Positions 20,812-33,200 of a stretch of 64,000 nt of DNA are shown here, one piece after another (position 1 is the first letter of the stretch; each line of letters begins with the position of its first letter). Source of the DNA: Tritrichomonas musculus (taxonomy: Eukaryota; Parabasalia; Tritrichomonadida; Tritrichomonadidae). The stretch is taken from contig JAPFFF010000010.1 in assembly GCA_039105265.1 (NCBI GenBank), positions 3,348,001-3,412,000 of the forward strand, read 5' to 3'. Below the pieces are notes generated by a model. The model saw only the letters and a program-made list of their open reading frames with translations, did no database searches and had not been told where the DNA came from. The translations under genes and the position numbers were made by a program.

Positions 20812-22393
20812 GAGTATATGGAAAAAAAAAAATTATGAGACAAAATAATATTAATCACCATTTCACATAAATAGAAAAGATTTAGAAATCTGAGATTTTG
20901 CAGTTTTATTTATCATTATAATTGATGTAGTATCATCGTATTTTTGCTTATTTTTATAAAGGTAAATTCTCAATATAATTAATCTACATTTTTTTAAATA
21001 ATGATTAATTTTGAATTTTTTAATGGTATTTTATTTTCAAACACATAATATATTATTTCCTTATAGAAAAATTTAATATATAAGGCGTATTACATGATAT
21101 ATTTTAATATATGATATCATATCGAACTTATCAAAAAGTTGATAAAAAAAAGAATTAACAAAAAACTATCATTTCTTAATAATATTTGAAATTATTTGGG
21201 TATTTGATATTAAATAGATATTTTTATTTCATATATATCAAAAACTAATAAAAATATTAATTTTTCACAAAATATCAATATGATTATTTGATTTTCATTT
21301 TTCGGTTTTTACCCTGTTATTATAATGTTAAAGATGTCCACAATGGAATTCCAGAGTTTCAGTTTTGTAACTTTATGGTACATGATTTTTTTCTTACAGA
21401 AAAGAGAAAAAAATTTTTTTTGGTAAAAAAATATAATAATGCACATTAAACCTCAAGCTAAAAAAAATTACTTCCGCAAATTAATTAAGTGCATCTTATA
21501 CATTTATTATTTATAATTGATGAATTGAAATATTTCATATATAATGAATTGAAAATGATTCAATTTTTTTTCAAAAAATACCAATTATTTTCAGAATGCA
21601 ATGAACTTATTTCAATTTATCAATATATTCATAATATATGATTGTATATAAATTCGTTTTCCATATCATATTCTTTTGTAATCATTTTTTTCTTGTGAAA
21701 ACCTAGATATAAAATATTTTTAATTTTTAATTTTTTCAATTCATCAAACATAATAAATTGACAAAACCAATTAGAAATCAATAAACACATAATATATATT
21801 TTAATGAGAAATGACGTTCATTTGAAATTGTTTGTCTAATAGAGTTTTTTGCATTTTTTTTAAGAAGAATGTGATATTCATAATTCAACAAATATATTTG
21901 ATTCAAAACATTATCTTAGATATTTACAACGCATATATGATATATATTATTTTCCCCAAAATTGGTAAGAATCTATTAAGGATATGTTAGGATGACCCCA
22001 AAAGTGAAGTGAAAATTATGTACAAATTATTTGTAATTTTTTTTCTGTTTGTAGTAGGCTTTAGGAATTGATAATAATAAGAAACAATTAAAATCATATT
22101 ACATTAATAATTATTACTTATAATACAAAAGATAATTATTATTTCAGAGAATATGCTTAAATTATTTTTTTTTTTACAATATTTTTTTAGTTTATTATTT
22201 GTTTCACATCTAACTGAGAAAATGCATTTTCATTTGGATATAAAATTAGAAATTATATGAAAAACATTTATTACTTATTATTATTAGAAAAGCTCTTATA
22301 TTTTGAGAAAATTTATTTATTTTTTTATCCGACCAAATATAAATTGACCATTAATTTTTTTTTGTCCATTAATTTTTTTTTTCCCATATACTC
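20812..22393. mobile_element. 1.58-kb TIR element with TA flanks
   Basis: GAGTATATGGAAAAAAA at the left and GAGTATATGGGAAAAAA read inward from the right end begin a similarity of about 55 bases between the two ends. TA dinucleotides flank both ends, as in Tc1/mariner-type insertions. There is no coding frame, so it would be a non-autonomous or decayed copy. It lies inside the 7.3-kb hAT, 27 bases after the 905-bp element. Confidence 0.5.
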
Positions 22394-23667
22394 TATATCG
22401 AACCTGAAACATATTACAAAATTTATCCATTGAATTAAATAATAAATATCGGCATTTAATTATAATATTTGATATATAATTTAATTTAGTTTTTTAGTAA
22501 TCAATCTATCAAATTCTTATAAATATTAATTAAATAATAATTAATTACCAATATTTTTACTATTAAGACAAAAATATAATATATTAGAACAACTTTATCT
22601 TCAGTTTATAAAATGATATAAATTATCTGCAATCAGTTTATTCAAAAATACCTTTGTTATCAGTTTGTAAAATGAGATAAACAAGCAAACTATTGATTAT
22701 TTGAAACAATCAAACAAAAAAATGTATTTTTAAATAAACAAATAATTCGTATCAAATAATCAATGAACATTACGAAAACTATATATTTAATCCCAACTTT
22801 ATTCATTCAGCATAGGAACAAAATGAATTTTAGTCTCTTGCTGCTATTTATATCAAGCTAAGCTTCCTTTGATTCAATATTAAATATAGTTAATTTGACT
22901 TATTAAGTGCATGTACTAGTTCATTTATCCCCAACAATGGTTATTATTTATATTATTAATTAATATTCAACAATTACACCTCTTGATATATTATAATTTA
23001 ACTTTTATAAAATTGATCGCACTGAATAGAAAGTATAGAGTAATCAGCCCTGATTCAAATTTACATTGCATTTCTTAAATTATAAATATTGTTGAATTTT
23101 TTTTCATCTGATGATTTGATTGATAATCAATTCATTAATTCAATTATACGAGAAAATTGATTGGAGCAAAAAGGAATTAAAGTGATAAAATAGATTCCAA
23201 AGTCAAATTCTTCGCCAAATGGTTTTATGATAATTTAAATGAAAGAAGGACTTTGAAAGAAAACAACACAATAATTGTAAGAATTATCACGAATGCATTA
23301 AAAGAGAATGTAGAATTGCATGAGTAAGTCACGAAAGAAATGAATGAAGGCTTAAACAGAGAATTCAATTCATTTGACAAATTAAGTTGAATGACAAATT
23401 AAATGAAAACATTGCTTTGAATATAGAAGAATGACAAATTAAATGATCACTTTGAGCGATAACTTCATTTAAAATGCGTCATTAGATAGAAAAGCGAGTA
23501 TACTTAATTAATAATGCCAATTATTTTATAATAATTAAAATTTGTTGATTTTTTTATGGTGTTGGTTTTGCCATCAGTTCTTTTTAAATCTTATGATGAA
23601 TCAATGTGATTCATGAATTTAATTTAAATAAAAAATATCAATGTTTTAAATAATATATAAAGAGTTT
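22394..23667. other. Non-coding part of the hAT with a decayed coding patch
   Basis: This stretch is mostly AT-rich. Around 23190-23400 a plus-strand patch reads like old coding sequence (for example NLNERRTLKENNTI), but it is interrupted and matches no family I know. It may be a relic of another element. Confidence 0.35.
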
Positions 23668-25713
23668 TTATTTATTATTTTGTAGATGAATTAATCTTGC
23701 ATTTTGTAAATCTGGTTTTGATTTCTGAGAACGATCTTTAGCTATAAAACCTTGTAAAGAAATTGCTCTTTCACAATTCGTCTCTGTTGCGGCAATCGAA
23801 TCGAGTCTTAATGCTATATCTGCAAGAACCTTCCATTTTGTAACTTCTTCTGTTTGAGCTTTAATTATTTCTTCCCAAAATGCCATTGGATTTTCTTTCT
23901 CACCAATTAGTTCATAAAAAGGGATATCGTTGTGAGCTAAATTTAACCATTCATGCAATCTTTTATATAAATTTTGTTGTTCAAAAACACTTATTTTCAA
24001 ATATTTGATTAATTTTCCTATAGCTTCCCGGCATTTTTCATAAGCAGATCCTTTTTCATTTTGTTGTTCTAATTCAGCATCATCATCCTTTTTTTTAAAA
24101 AATTCTATGTCATCTGTTTGCGTTTGTTCTTCGGTTACCAAATCTAAAAGAGCTTCTATATTGGTTTCATCATTTTTTTTCTCAGCAGATTGGTTTAATA
24201 AAAGATCTGGAAGTTGAAGATTTTTGAATGTAGTATAAATCTCTTCATTTTCAGGATGACGATGGTTTTCCATTTGGTAAATTGCTGATCTTCCTTGTGG
24301 AGTTAATACGTAGGCCAATAGGATCAATGATTGCTGAGGAGATGTTGTTGTGTAGTACTTAACGTTGACTATTAAAGTATTTATAATTTGAAGATAATCT
24401 TTTTCTTTACAATTTTCTTTAAGCTTTTCATACTGATTTATAACTTCTGTGATTATCGGATAAACATCACCTAATGAACATCTGTTATCACTTAAAAGTA
24501 AAGTTGCTGATCTCAATGGATGCAAAATTTTAATAAAAAAATCAAGATCAAAATCTATATTGTATGTTTCTGTTTCTTGAGAAGAAATTATATCTTTAAT
24601 ACATTCAATATTTTGCGATAAAAAGATACTTATATTGAAAATATACTGCCATCTAGTTACTATAGGTTCTGGACAGATCTTTTTCAAAGTTTTAACTTGT
24701 GCGGGTTTGCGTAAAAAAATTGCCAATTTATTTATATTATTCACAATGTTTTTAAACAATTTCATTTCTCTATATGTTTTTTTGAAAGAATTTTGTAGTC
24801 TATGATTAAAACATGGCGAGAACATTATTTTTGAAAAGTTGCCAATGCCTTTCTTGTGTTGAAATGCTTCGCTTGATTCAGGATCTAAGCCAGCTACTTG
24901 AGCACGAAGTCCATCACCGATGAAACATGTTATTTTATCTTTAAGAGTTGACAAACGATCATGATTTAAGCATTCCAAGGCCAAATGTGCGTATCCTTCG
25001 GCTGTTAAACTTTCAGTGTCTTTTATGAAAACTGAAAATGATTTTTTTCTGGACCATACGACAAAATTTATAAAATGCCTTGCTCCAGTTTGGCCTCCAT
25101 CTAAACATATTGAAATATATCTGGAATATTGCATATGTGAAATGGCTTGATTTAATATTTTGTCAGCTGTTTCAATCATAATTTCTCTTATTTTTTCAGG
25201 TCCAATTTTTGGAATGATTTCTTCTGTTGGAGTTTTAGAATATTGTTGATAATTTTTTCTGTAAAAGTTAAGTGATGCATATATAATTTGGAATAAATCA
25301 TCTGAGCATCCTTTATTTAGCGACAAATTTGCAGTAGCTGTGAAATGAGCCATTTTTGAGTAAATATCATATCTTGTGTTGATATGCGTAGTAGATCGTC
25401 TAATATGCTTATCCAAAGGACCAAAAATATCTGGATTTTTGGTTTTATGCACGTGAACCCCTGCATAAGATCGATGGTGGTCTGCTCGTTGATCGTAATA
25501 GCACCAAAAAATTTCATTATTTGAATTTCTTTCATAATATCCACACTGATAATAATTTTTTGAATTAATAGTATGCTTCCAAAAGCCATAATCAGTTCCA
25601 CTTCCAACTTTGAAATTTAAATCACCTAATTCTTTTGTATAACCAGGTCCTGGAGAAATTGCAACTTCAGCATTGTTATAGTTGCCATTATGTTCGGTTT
25701 CTTCTTGTTCCAT
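23668..25713 (-). CDS. hAT-family transposase
   Basis: The 681-residue protein carries hAT features. An N-terminal Cys/His-rich region (CGYYERN, FWCYYD, then HVH) could be a variant zinc finger for DNA binding. Acidic catalytic candidates lie in CLDGGQTG (about 205) and CFIGDG (about 267). SPCFNHRLQNSFKK and TRWQYIFN correspond to the conserved H..N and W motifs of the family. The C-terminal ETNCERAISLQG ... NARLIHLQNNK matches the hAT dimerisation region. It cuts and pastes DNA with 8-bp target duplications, which fits the GAAATAAC flanks of the surrounding element. The frame is uninterrupted. It is related in outline to the broken transposase at 56474-57957, but the two elements have different terminal sequences. 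Confidence 0.85.
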   Translation of the reverse strand: MEQEETEHNGNYNNAEVAISPGPGYTKELGDLNFKVGSGTDYGFWKHTINSKNYYQCGYYERNSNNEIFWCYYDQRADHHRSYAGVHVHKTKNPDIFGPLDKHIRRSTTHINTRYDIYSKMAHFTATANLSLNKGCSDDLFQIIYASLNFYRKNYQQYSKTPTEEIIPKIGPEKIREIMIETADKILNQAISHMQYSRYISICLDGGQTGARHFINFVVWSRKKSFSVFIKDTESLTAEGYAHLALECLNHDRLSTLKDKITCFIGDGLRAQVAGLDPESSEAFQHKKGIGNFSKIMFSPCFNHRLQNSFKKTYREMKLFKNIVNNINKLAIFLRKPAQVKTLKKICPEPIVTRWQYIFNISIFLSQNIECIKDIISSQETETYNIDFDLDFFIKILHPLRSATLLLSDNRCSLGDVYPIITEVINQYEKLKENCKEKDYLQIINTLIVNVKYYTTTSPQQSLILLAYVLTPQGRSAIYQMENHRHPENEEIYTTFKNLQLPDLLLNQSAEKKNDETNIEALLDLVTEEQTQTDDIEFFKKKDDDAELEQQNEKGSAYEKCREAIGKLIKYLKISVFEQQNLYKRLHEWLNLAHNDIPFYELIGEKENPMAFWEEIIKAQTEEVTKWKVLADIALRLDSIAATETNCERAISLQGFIAKDRSQKSKPDLQNARLIHLQNNK

Positions 25714-26639
25714 TAATATTTAAGAGCAAATATAAAGAAGATATAATCGAAAATTTTAAAAAATTTTTATATGGCCATCAAAAAAATATAAATATTTTCG
25801 TTAATATGTTGAAATAATTATTTTAAAAAGAATATTTATTTGTTCTATTTTTTATATTAAATATTATAAAAGTTTGGCATAAATTTATGAAATATTCCTA
25901 AAAAAGTAATATTCATATTTTATGACAAATGAAAAATTTGGAAATCGGCTCATTAAATATCTTTTTAATCAAACATAAATTATTATATAGAAATTTATAA
26001 GATTGAAGTTTAAGGTATAAGATACTCTATGAAAAATAAAGGTTGCATAAAGACTTTAGATATTGAGAAAAATGTGAAAAAAAGAAATATTTCAAGTCTT
26101 TATATAGTCCATTTAATAAATCACAATGTTTACAAATCGATTTAATTGGAGTTATAGTTTTTATGAAGATAAAATAACTATTTTTCATATTGAAGATGGC
26201 TGATTATCCATAATTCCAGATAATTTTTTATCTATAACTTCATATAGAAGAATAATCTAAATACAACAAAAGACATTTGATGCAAATTCTCAGTCAATTA
26301 TAAACTTTCGTTTATAATCATATAATTGATTTTGTTGATTTATCATTTTAAATCATTTTTTCAAGAACAATATATCATTGTTGGTATATTATCCAAATTT
26401 TCGTTTACTATTTTCTATGCTAAATGGTGTATATTTAATTGAACTAATAGATATTTTTTTTTTGGTTCAAATATAAATAACTGATAATTTGCATCAAATA
26501 TCTTCTGATTTGGGTATATGAATTGATCGTATAGGGTGCTTAATAATTCCAAATTTAGTTTATATGAGAATATGAGTTTTGGCAACTTAATCCCACAATC
26601 TAAATTTTGTTTTATAATTGAAAAAGTTTCAATTTTTCA

Positions 26640-26997
26640 ATACTTCCCGATTTCCCGAATTCCCGAATTCCCGAAAATCGGGAAGTATTCAATTTTTTAT
26701 GAAAAAGTTTAACTTTTTGTATTTAAAAATGGTTCGGGAACTCGGGAAGTATAGAAAAAGTTAAAATTTTATTTTTAAGGCATTTAATTTTTGAGGAAAA
26801 AAAAGAAAGTAAAGTATTTAATTTTTCAATAATTTTTTAATTATATTAATATAATTTTCACAGCTATTTTGGTCAAATAATTTCGATTTTTTTTCGACAA
26901 TTTTTAATTTTTCTTTCAATTTAATCTCTTCCCGGGAATTTTTTTTATCATTTGGGCCGGGAATTTCCCTTCTCAATTTTTCGGGAAGAGACCTTTA
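26640..26997. repeat. Subterminal CCCGAATT/CGGGAAGTAT repeats of the hAT
   Basis: CCCGAATT is tandemly repeated near 26650-26672, and CGGGAAGTAT occurs in both orientations here and near 19690-19710 at the other end. Such clusters near both ends are typical transposase binding sites in hAT elements. Confidence 0.5.
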
Positions 26998-28815
26998 GAA
27001 ATAACTAAATCTATTTATTAATTTTTTTTAACTCTAGCATCAATACAAAATTCAGGTTTTTGTAAAAAAAATGAAATGAATAGCTGAAAAAGTTAAAAAA
27101 TAACTCAAGAATTTTCATAATCATTGAATTTATTATGTTGTAAGTGAAAAAAAATTAATTAATTAGTAAATAAGAATAAATAAAAGAAAGATATTTTAAT
27201 TAATTAATCCTGGATTAATAATCCACAACTTGTGTGTCATACACAAACTCTTTTTGATTGAAATTTAAAAAAGTTTTTTTATTACAGGGTGGGACAATCA
27301 AGTCGGGCCCAATTTTTTAATTGAATATAAACTGCAAAAAAAGATTCAAAATTGAATGAATTCAATGTTTTTTTATCGGTATAAATTTGAATGGATGGAA
27401 CATTCAAAGCGGGGCCATTTTTATTGAAAAAGTTTATTATTTGATTGATTTTTCAATTTGATTTTTAATAATCTAATAAAGTAGTAAAGCTCAATTTATT
27501 AAATATATATATTAAATGAAAAACTTTCGATATATATTTATTTTTCTCTATATTATTTTTGTAAGAGAATGGGACATTCAAGTCTGTCTTCAATTAGAAA
27601 AATATTCAATTGATTAATAATTAAAAACTAAATAAAATATTCATTTTTTTTTAGATAAACCTAATGATGATGTAGTAATCAATTCATAGAGATTGGCCTT
27701 AAATGTCGATGAAATAGCCAATGAATTTGAATATAATGTGGACCATTATATACAGAAAAGTGTTTTGAAAAGGGACGATACAATTGATATTATTGGTAAA
27801 AAAATTGAAGGCAAAATACATTTAGAAGCTGTGGATATAATAAGTGAATGAACTATCAAAGTCAGGATTATGGTTCAATATGTAAGTGAATATAATGATG
27901 TAGATTGTGTAGAATATTATCCAATAATTCATATACCAAATGGAGAGATATCGAACTATGAGGGTACAGAGGAATTCCCAACTACATCTCTCCAAGACGA
28001 AACTATCATTATTGATAACTCAAAGAAGCTTAAAGTTACCATGGTCAAAATCAAAGAGAACACAGCGATTTGAAGTATGAAATATTCTGTAAATGATTTA
28101 GCTTATATGAGTTATGTTGATGCACTTAATAAAATGATTGATCAAATAGAAGAAAACTCACATACAAACGACGAAAACATAGCAAAAATGAGGCTTTAGA
28201 TTTACTCAAAGGCCAAATTGAGAAAATAGAGGCTTAGAATACCACACTAAAGACCACGATAGACGCTTTTGAAGCCAGAATTGCTGCTCTTGAAGAGAAT
28301 AATCAAATAGAACCTGCCAACTCTAATGCTATTGGTGCGGTTAGAATGCACAGCCTAACGTATACTTTGATTTCTAGATAATTCTTCTAGATATCATTGA
28401 TTGAGATATCTTTGATTTCATATTGTTTCTAGATAATTCTTGCAATCTCCTCATTCTTCTCAATCAATTTGGTTTGTAAATATTTCACCATTGCATAATA
28501 CTTGAGTTTTTTTCTGTAATTCCGTTTAAGATATTGAAGATTTTTTAAGAATAAGATACAGCTAAAATACAAATTTTTTTTTAAAGAGATAAAAATTTGA
28601 ATTGTTTTGAAAACATTTTAATTTATTAATTAATGTTTTATCTATCTAGGTCATTAATGGTAAATTTCGATTATCTTTTTGAAAAAGTTCAAAAGCCAAC
28701 TTTACCCTTAATTACTTAAAAACTGTTCTCAAATTATTTCAACTATTTGAGTCTAAAGGTGAAAAAAGGTCAATTATTAAATTCTATTCTTTTTTAACGT
28801 TTTTTACTATTTGCA
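26998..28815. other. Region between the hAT and the FPQG-repeat gene
   Basis: It holds three spaced variants of GGGACAATCAAGTCGGG (27292, 27397 and 27571), possibly remnants of an element end, and a decayed coding stretch at about 27690-28370. The remaining 450 bases up to the FPQG-repeat gene show no structure that I can name. Confidence 0.4.
27690..28370 (+). pseudogene. Fossil coding stretch, unassigned (possibly from a large mobile element)
   Basis: About 680 bases read as old coding sequence: an open segment at 27870-28073 with DVDCVEYYPIIHIPNGE, then a coiled-coil-like part containing ARIAALEENNQ. The whole is broken in several places and is not expressed as one protein. I cannot assign a family. 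A structural protein of a large virus-like element of the Polinton/Maverick kind, common in trichomonads, is one possibility, but no polymerase, integrase or capsid gene is visible nearby. Confidence 0.35.
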
Positions 28816-29979
28816 ATGTTAAATGATTTCCTTGGATATGATGATATTAAAACAATGTTCATACAAATAATTGATGAGTTTAAAGAGCAGCAAAAAGTAA
28901 TTGACCAAATATCAGATAGTAATAAATTAATATTACAAGATTTAGAAAAAATAGACCAAGAAGTAAGCAGTTTATTGATAGAAGAAATGAATAAAGCAGG
29001 CAGTAATGGCGATGATATTGATGGGGAAAACAGAATTAACGACAATGACGACAATGACCATGGCTCTTTTAATATGAAAAATCAAACAATCATTTTCGAA
29101 AGTGAAATCTATGAATACAACAAAGAGATAATGTGTAGCGATAAAGACGCCTTAAATAACATTTTGGACCTTATCAATCAAAGAAAAAATATAGATTGTT
29201 TTCCACAAGGGATCTTATACTGCGAATCCTTACTCAAGCAACAACAACAGTCTCAACAATCAACTATAATATTAATATGCACATCAAAAGATCAATTTGC
29301 CTGGTTCTGCTTCCCTTTATTAAATTACGATGATTTAATGCCGGATAATGGGTATCGCGCCAACGGGAACAAACTATTCACTAAACATATCAAAGAATTT
29401 GATGAGTATAAGGACGATATTTATCCACAAGGACGCGAATATTGCCACAAATTATTGAAAGAACAATCAAAAAAAGGATCTTTGTACATTCTAGCAAGAA
29501 AAGGAGAAGAGCATTGGACCCGATATTATTTTAAATTAGACGAATTCATACCAATTAATCAAGGAGAAGAACTTTACTTATCAAGTGGGAGAAATCAATT
29601 GAAAAATGATTTAAATTTAATCCGAAGTAGTCCACCTAACATGTTTCCTCAGGGAGTTGAATATTGCATAAATCTTTATAATCAACAATTGGAAAATAAT
29701 GGTCAAGTATTAGCAATTGGCAACAATAATAAATGGATTTATTATCCAAAAGAGAAAATTAAATCAGCTTGCAACATGGAATGCTGGTCATCTGGATCAC
29801 AGACATTAAATCGCGAAATTAATGTATTAAATGCAAGAATGAAAAAAAAGATCAATATTTTTCCACAAGGGGCTGAAAACTGCAAGAAAATCCTTATGGA
29901 ATTAAGTAAAAATGATGGAACTGTTAACATTCTTGTTAGACAATCAACCTTCAATTACTGGTTTTATTTTAAAAAATAA
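28816..29979 (+). CDS. Protein with four FPQG repeats, unknown family
   Basis: The 387-residue protein begins with a helical, possibly coiled-coil region (residues 1-60) and a polar Asp/Asn-rich linker. About four repeats of 70-80 residues follow. Each repeat starts with a signature F/YPQGxxYCxxLLxxQ (CFPQGILYCESLL, IYPQGREYCHKLL, MFPQGVEYCINLY, IFPQGAENCKKIL). A turn and an aromatic-rich strand (FAWFCFP, WTRYYF, KWIYYP, NYWFYF) come next. The last repeat ends the protein after that strand. I do not recognise the domain; the alternation of amphipathic helix and aromatic strand suggests a small alpha/beta binding module. No signal peptide or membrane span is visible. It lies 240 bases upstream of the kinase-Sel1 gene on the same strand, perhaps by chance. 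Confidence 0.75.
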   Translation: MLNDFLGYDDIKTMFIQIIDEFKEQQKVIDQISDSNKLILQDLEKIDQEVSSLLIEEMNKAGSNGDDIDGENRINDNDDNDHGSFNMKNQTIIFESEIYEYNKEIMCSDKDALNNILDLINQRKNIDCFPQGILYCESLLKQQQQSQQSTIILICTSKDQFAWFCFPLLNYDDLMPDNGYRANGNKLFTKHIKEFDEYKDDIYPQGREYCHKLLKEQSKKGSLYILARKGEEHWTRYYFKLDEFIPINQGEELYLSSGRNQLKNDLNLIRSSPPNMFPQGVEYCINLYNQQLENNGQVLAIGNNNKWIYYPKEKIKSACNMECWSSGSQTLNREINVLNARMKKKINIFPQGAENCKKILMELSKNDGTVNILVRQSTFNYWFYFKK

Positions 29980-30199
29980 AATTACAATCTCACACCTCCT
30001 CCACTTGTTATTTTTTGTTTAAAAATTCATAGTAATATATAATTTAATAAATAATATTTTTTTATATTTGAATAGTTTATAATTTTCGATAGATTATTTT
30101 ATTTGAAAAAGTTTTGATACATAGTGATATGATGATTGAAATTTTACTTTCCAAAATTTTCAAAATTTCTATTGAATTTTTAAAATAGGAACTCTAATT

Positions 30200-30216
30200 T
30201 CATTTTTTCTTCAATA
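30200..30216 (+). promoter_or_regulatory. Initiator-like sequence of the kinase-Sel1 gene
   Basis: TCATTTTTTC and TCAATAC lie 5-21 bases before the ATG at 30221. Trichomonad mRNAs have very short leaders starting within a TCA-type initiator, so this supports the chosen start. Confidence 0.5.
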
Positions 30217-30220
30217 CACA

Positions 30221-33200
30221 ATGGAAACCATTGCATTCAATCACATCCCTGAGGAGTATCAAGAAGATATCAACCATATTCACAATGAAGATCTCTTAAA
30301 TATATATAATAGTTTTGAGTTCTCATATTTAAATCTAAGTCAATACCCTGATAATATGAAAAACGATAAAAGTTTGATAACAAAATTAATACATGATTCT
30401 TTATCAGAATACAAGTTTATTGCTTACACAATATTTGACGAAAATTTTAGTTATGCAATCAAAATCAAATACAGAAATCTATTCAATAAAAGAAAAGCCG
30501 TTGTTATTTGCGCTGAAAAACGATGCTTTATCATCAATGAAATAAGTACAGAACTTATCAATCAAGTTTTTAAGTCATTAAAATCCTCATCAATTAATGT
30601 TGATGAAGAAGGCGTAACAGACCCCAAAACATCAAAAGTGAAATATAACGAAGCAAAAGAAGAATCTAAAAGTTTCTGCAACAATTTTATTTTCGAAGAA
30701 AAACAAAAAGATTTTGTTAGAATTTCATTGTCAACGATAGGATGCTTTTTAATTCGACGGTTTTTTTATCCATCGAGTTACTTTAAAGATCCATCATTTT
30801 TTAAGTTTGATAAATGCCCAGAGAATTATGAAGAATATGTTAAAAGAAAGATAAAAAAAATGCTTCTTGCTCAAAATGAAGAAGAAATGAAATCAACCAT
30901 TGAAAAAGTTCCTGATAACGAAGTCCATTTAAACAAAATTTATGAATTTGAGGAAAAAGAATTCTTCCTTTTAAGAGGATTAGGCGGAGGTGATGCCAAA
31001 AATTTCCAATTAGTTTTTCATATCAAAAGTCAGCATGTTTTTATGAAGAAAACAATAAATTCAGAGCATTTCAAAAGAGAAATTGAATTTTGTGAGAAAT
31101 TTCAACATCCATCACTAATGCGCTGTTATGGATTTATAAGATCTTCAAAATTAAATGTTAATGCAATCATTTATGAATTTTTAAGTAACGGACCTCTAAA
31201 TTCAGACATTCAAAAAGTTGATGACATGTTCTCAATTATTTCAATATATAGAATATTTGAAGGAATTGAATACCTTCAATCAAATCATCTTATTCATCGA
31301 GATTTGAAACCACAAAATGTTCTTCTTGATCATGATTTTATTCCTTACATTAGCGATTTGGAAACAATTCGTTCACCAGATGAAAACCAAACAGTAAGTA
31401 CATTTGATTTTGGAGCTGAATTAAATTCATCACCAGAACAGTTAAAGGGACAGAAAGTGTCATACCCAACTGATATATACTCATTCGGGCTCCTTATTTA
31501 TTTTATATATGAAAAAGAAAATATGATTAAATCACCCGATTTTTTTAATGATTTATTGAATGGAAAAGAAATCACTCAAATGAAAAATGGAACTGTAAAC
31601 ATGCAAAATATTTATAATTCATGTGTAAAAATTAATCCAAATGAAAGAATAACTATTGATGAAATTAAGGGGAAACTTTTTGAAGATTTTTGCTCATTTT
31701 CTCATCTTGATAAATGTTTCATTAATCAAATTAATTTGGGCCACATAGAAGTAATTGTTGAGTACTTTTATGAGATGATCAAAATCATTAAGTCATTAAA
31801 TGATTCTGTTAAATTTGATAAGTTAAAAGAAATGATTAATGACCATTTCATATTAAAATTAAACTTTGACCAAACTGAAAACTCATCAAGTTCATCATTT
31901 CATAATATTGGCCATCTTTATGAAAATGGGAAAGGGTTCATACAGAATTATTTTATGGCAAAAAAATATTATGAATTAGCTTCTCAATTAGAAAATTCAG
32001 AATCATATTTAGCATTGGGTGATCTTTATTATTATGGAAGAGGAGTAAATAAAGATTATCATAAAGCTAAAGAATTCTATGAAAAATCAGCCAAATATAA
32101 TAATTCATATGCTTTTTCATATTTGGGTGAACTTTATTTAGAAGGTTTCATAGGTAAAAGAGACTATCTTAAAGCAAAAGAATATTTCGAATTATCTGCA
32201 CAACTTGATAATTCAGATGGAATTTTTAATTTGGGAAGATTATATGCTGATGGCCTTGGAGTTAAAACGGATTACAATAAAGCTAAAGAATATTTTGAAA
32301 AGTCAGCAGAAAAAGATAATCCAAGAGCTTTTTTAAATCTTGGTGATCTTTACTTAAATCCAAATTGTTCTTTTTATGATCATAGAAAAGCAATTGAATG
32401 CTATGAATCGTCCGCTCAATTAGATAATTCATTTGCTTATGTAAAGTTAGGAGACATATATTATCATGGTTATTTTGTTGATAAAGATATTGATATTGCC
32501 AAATATTATTACGAAGAATCATCCAAATTAGGTAATAAAATTGCTGATATTCATTTAAAAAATATAGAAATCGAAGAAAGATATCAAGGGGAAAAAGGAA
32601 AAGAGTTATTCTCTCTTTTAGCTCAATGTAACTCAATTATTCCACAACAACAAGTTTCCAATTCAATTGAAAATGCTATTGATTCAAATGAATCTTCTGA
32701 TCCATTTTCAAAAGGTTTTTTATATTATGAAGGCATTATTGTTCCTAAAAATTATGAGAAAGCTTTATTTTATTTTGAAATCGCAGCCGGAAAAAATCAT
32801 CCAGAAGCACTTTTATATTTAGGAAACATGTATATGAATGGATATGGCGTTGATATCAACTTTATTAAAGCAAAAGAATATTATGAACAATCTGCTGAAC
32901 AAGGGAATTCTTCAGCTATTTTTCAATTAGGTGAATTGCATCGAATTGGTGGTAATGGCATTGAACAAGACTATCTAAAAGCAAAAGAGTATTATGAAAC
33001 AGCTGCCAATATGAATAACATTCTTGCCTTTCTACAGTTGGGCATTTTATATTATCTTGGGAATGGAATTAAACAAGATTACAATCAAGCCAAAAAATAT
33101 TTTGAATTGTCATATAAACAAAATCATCCGTGTGGAAGCTATTATCTAGGATTGCTTTATTTTAAAGGACAAGGTGTTGAAAAAGATTATAAAATAGCAA

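Larger units (their letters stand above)
19654..26997. mobile_element. 7.3-kb hAT transposon with nested insertions
   Basis: The left end TAAAGGTCTCTTCCCGA (19654) is matched exactly by the inverted right end, which finishes at 26997. Both flanks read GAAATAAC (19646-19653 and 26998-27005), an 8-bp hAT target duplication. Inside are a 681-codon hAT transposase gene on the minus strand (23668-25713) and subterminal CGGGAAGTAT motifs at both ends. A near copy of the left end recurs at 19757. At least two other elements (19880-20784 and 20812-22393) lie inside, so the original was about 4.8 kb. Intact ends, flanks and transposase frame suggest an element that was active not long ago. Confidence 0.78.
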
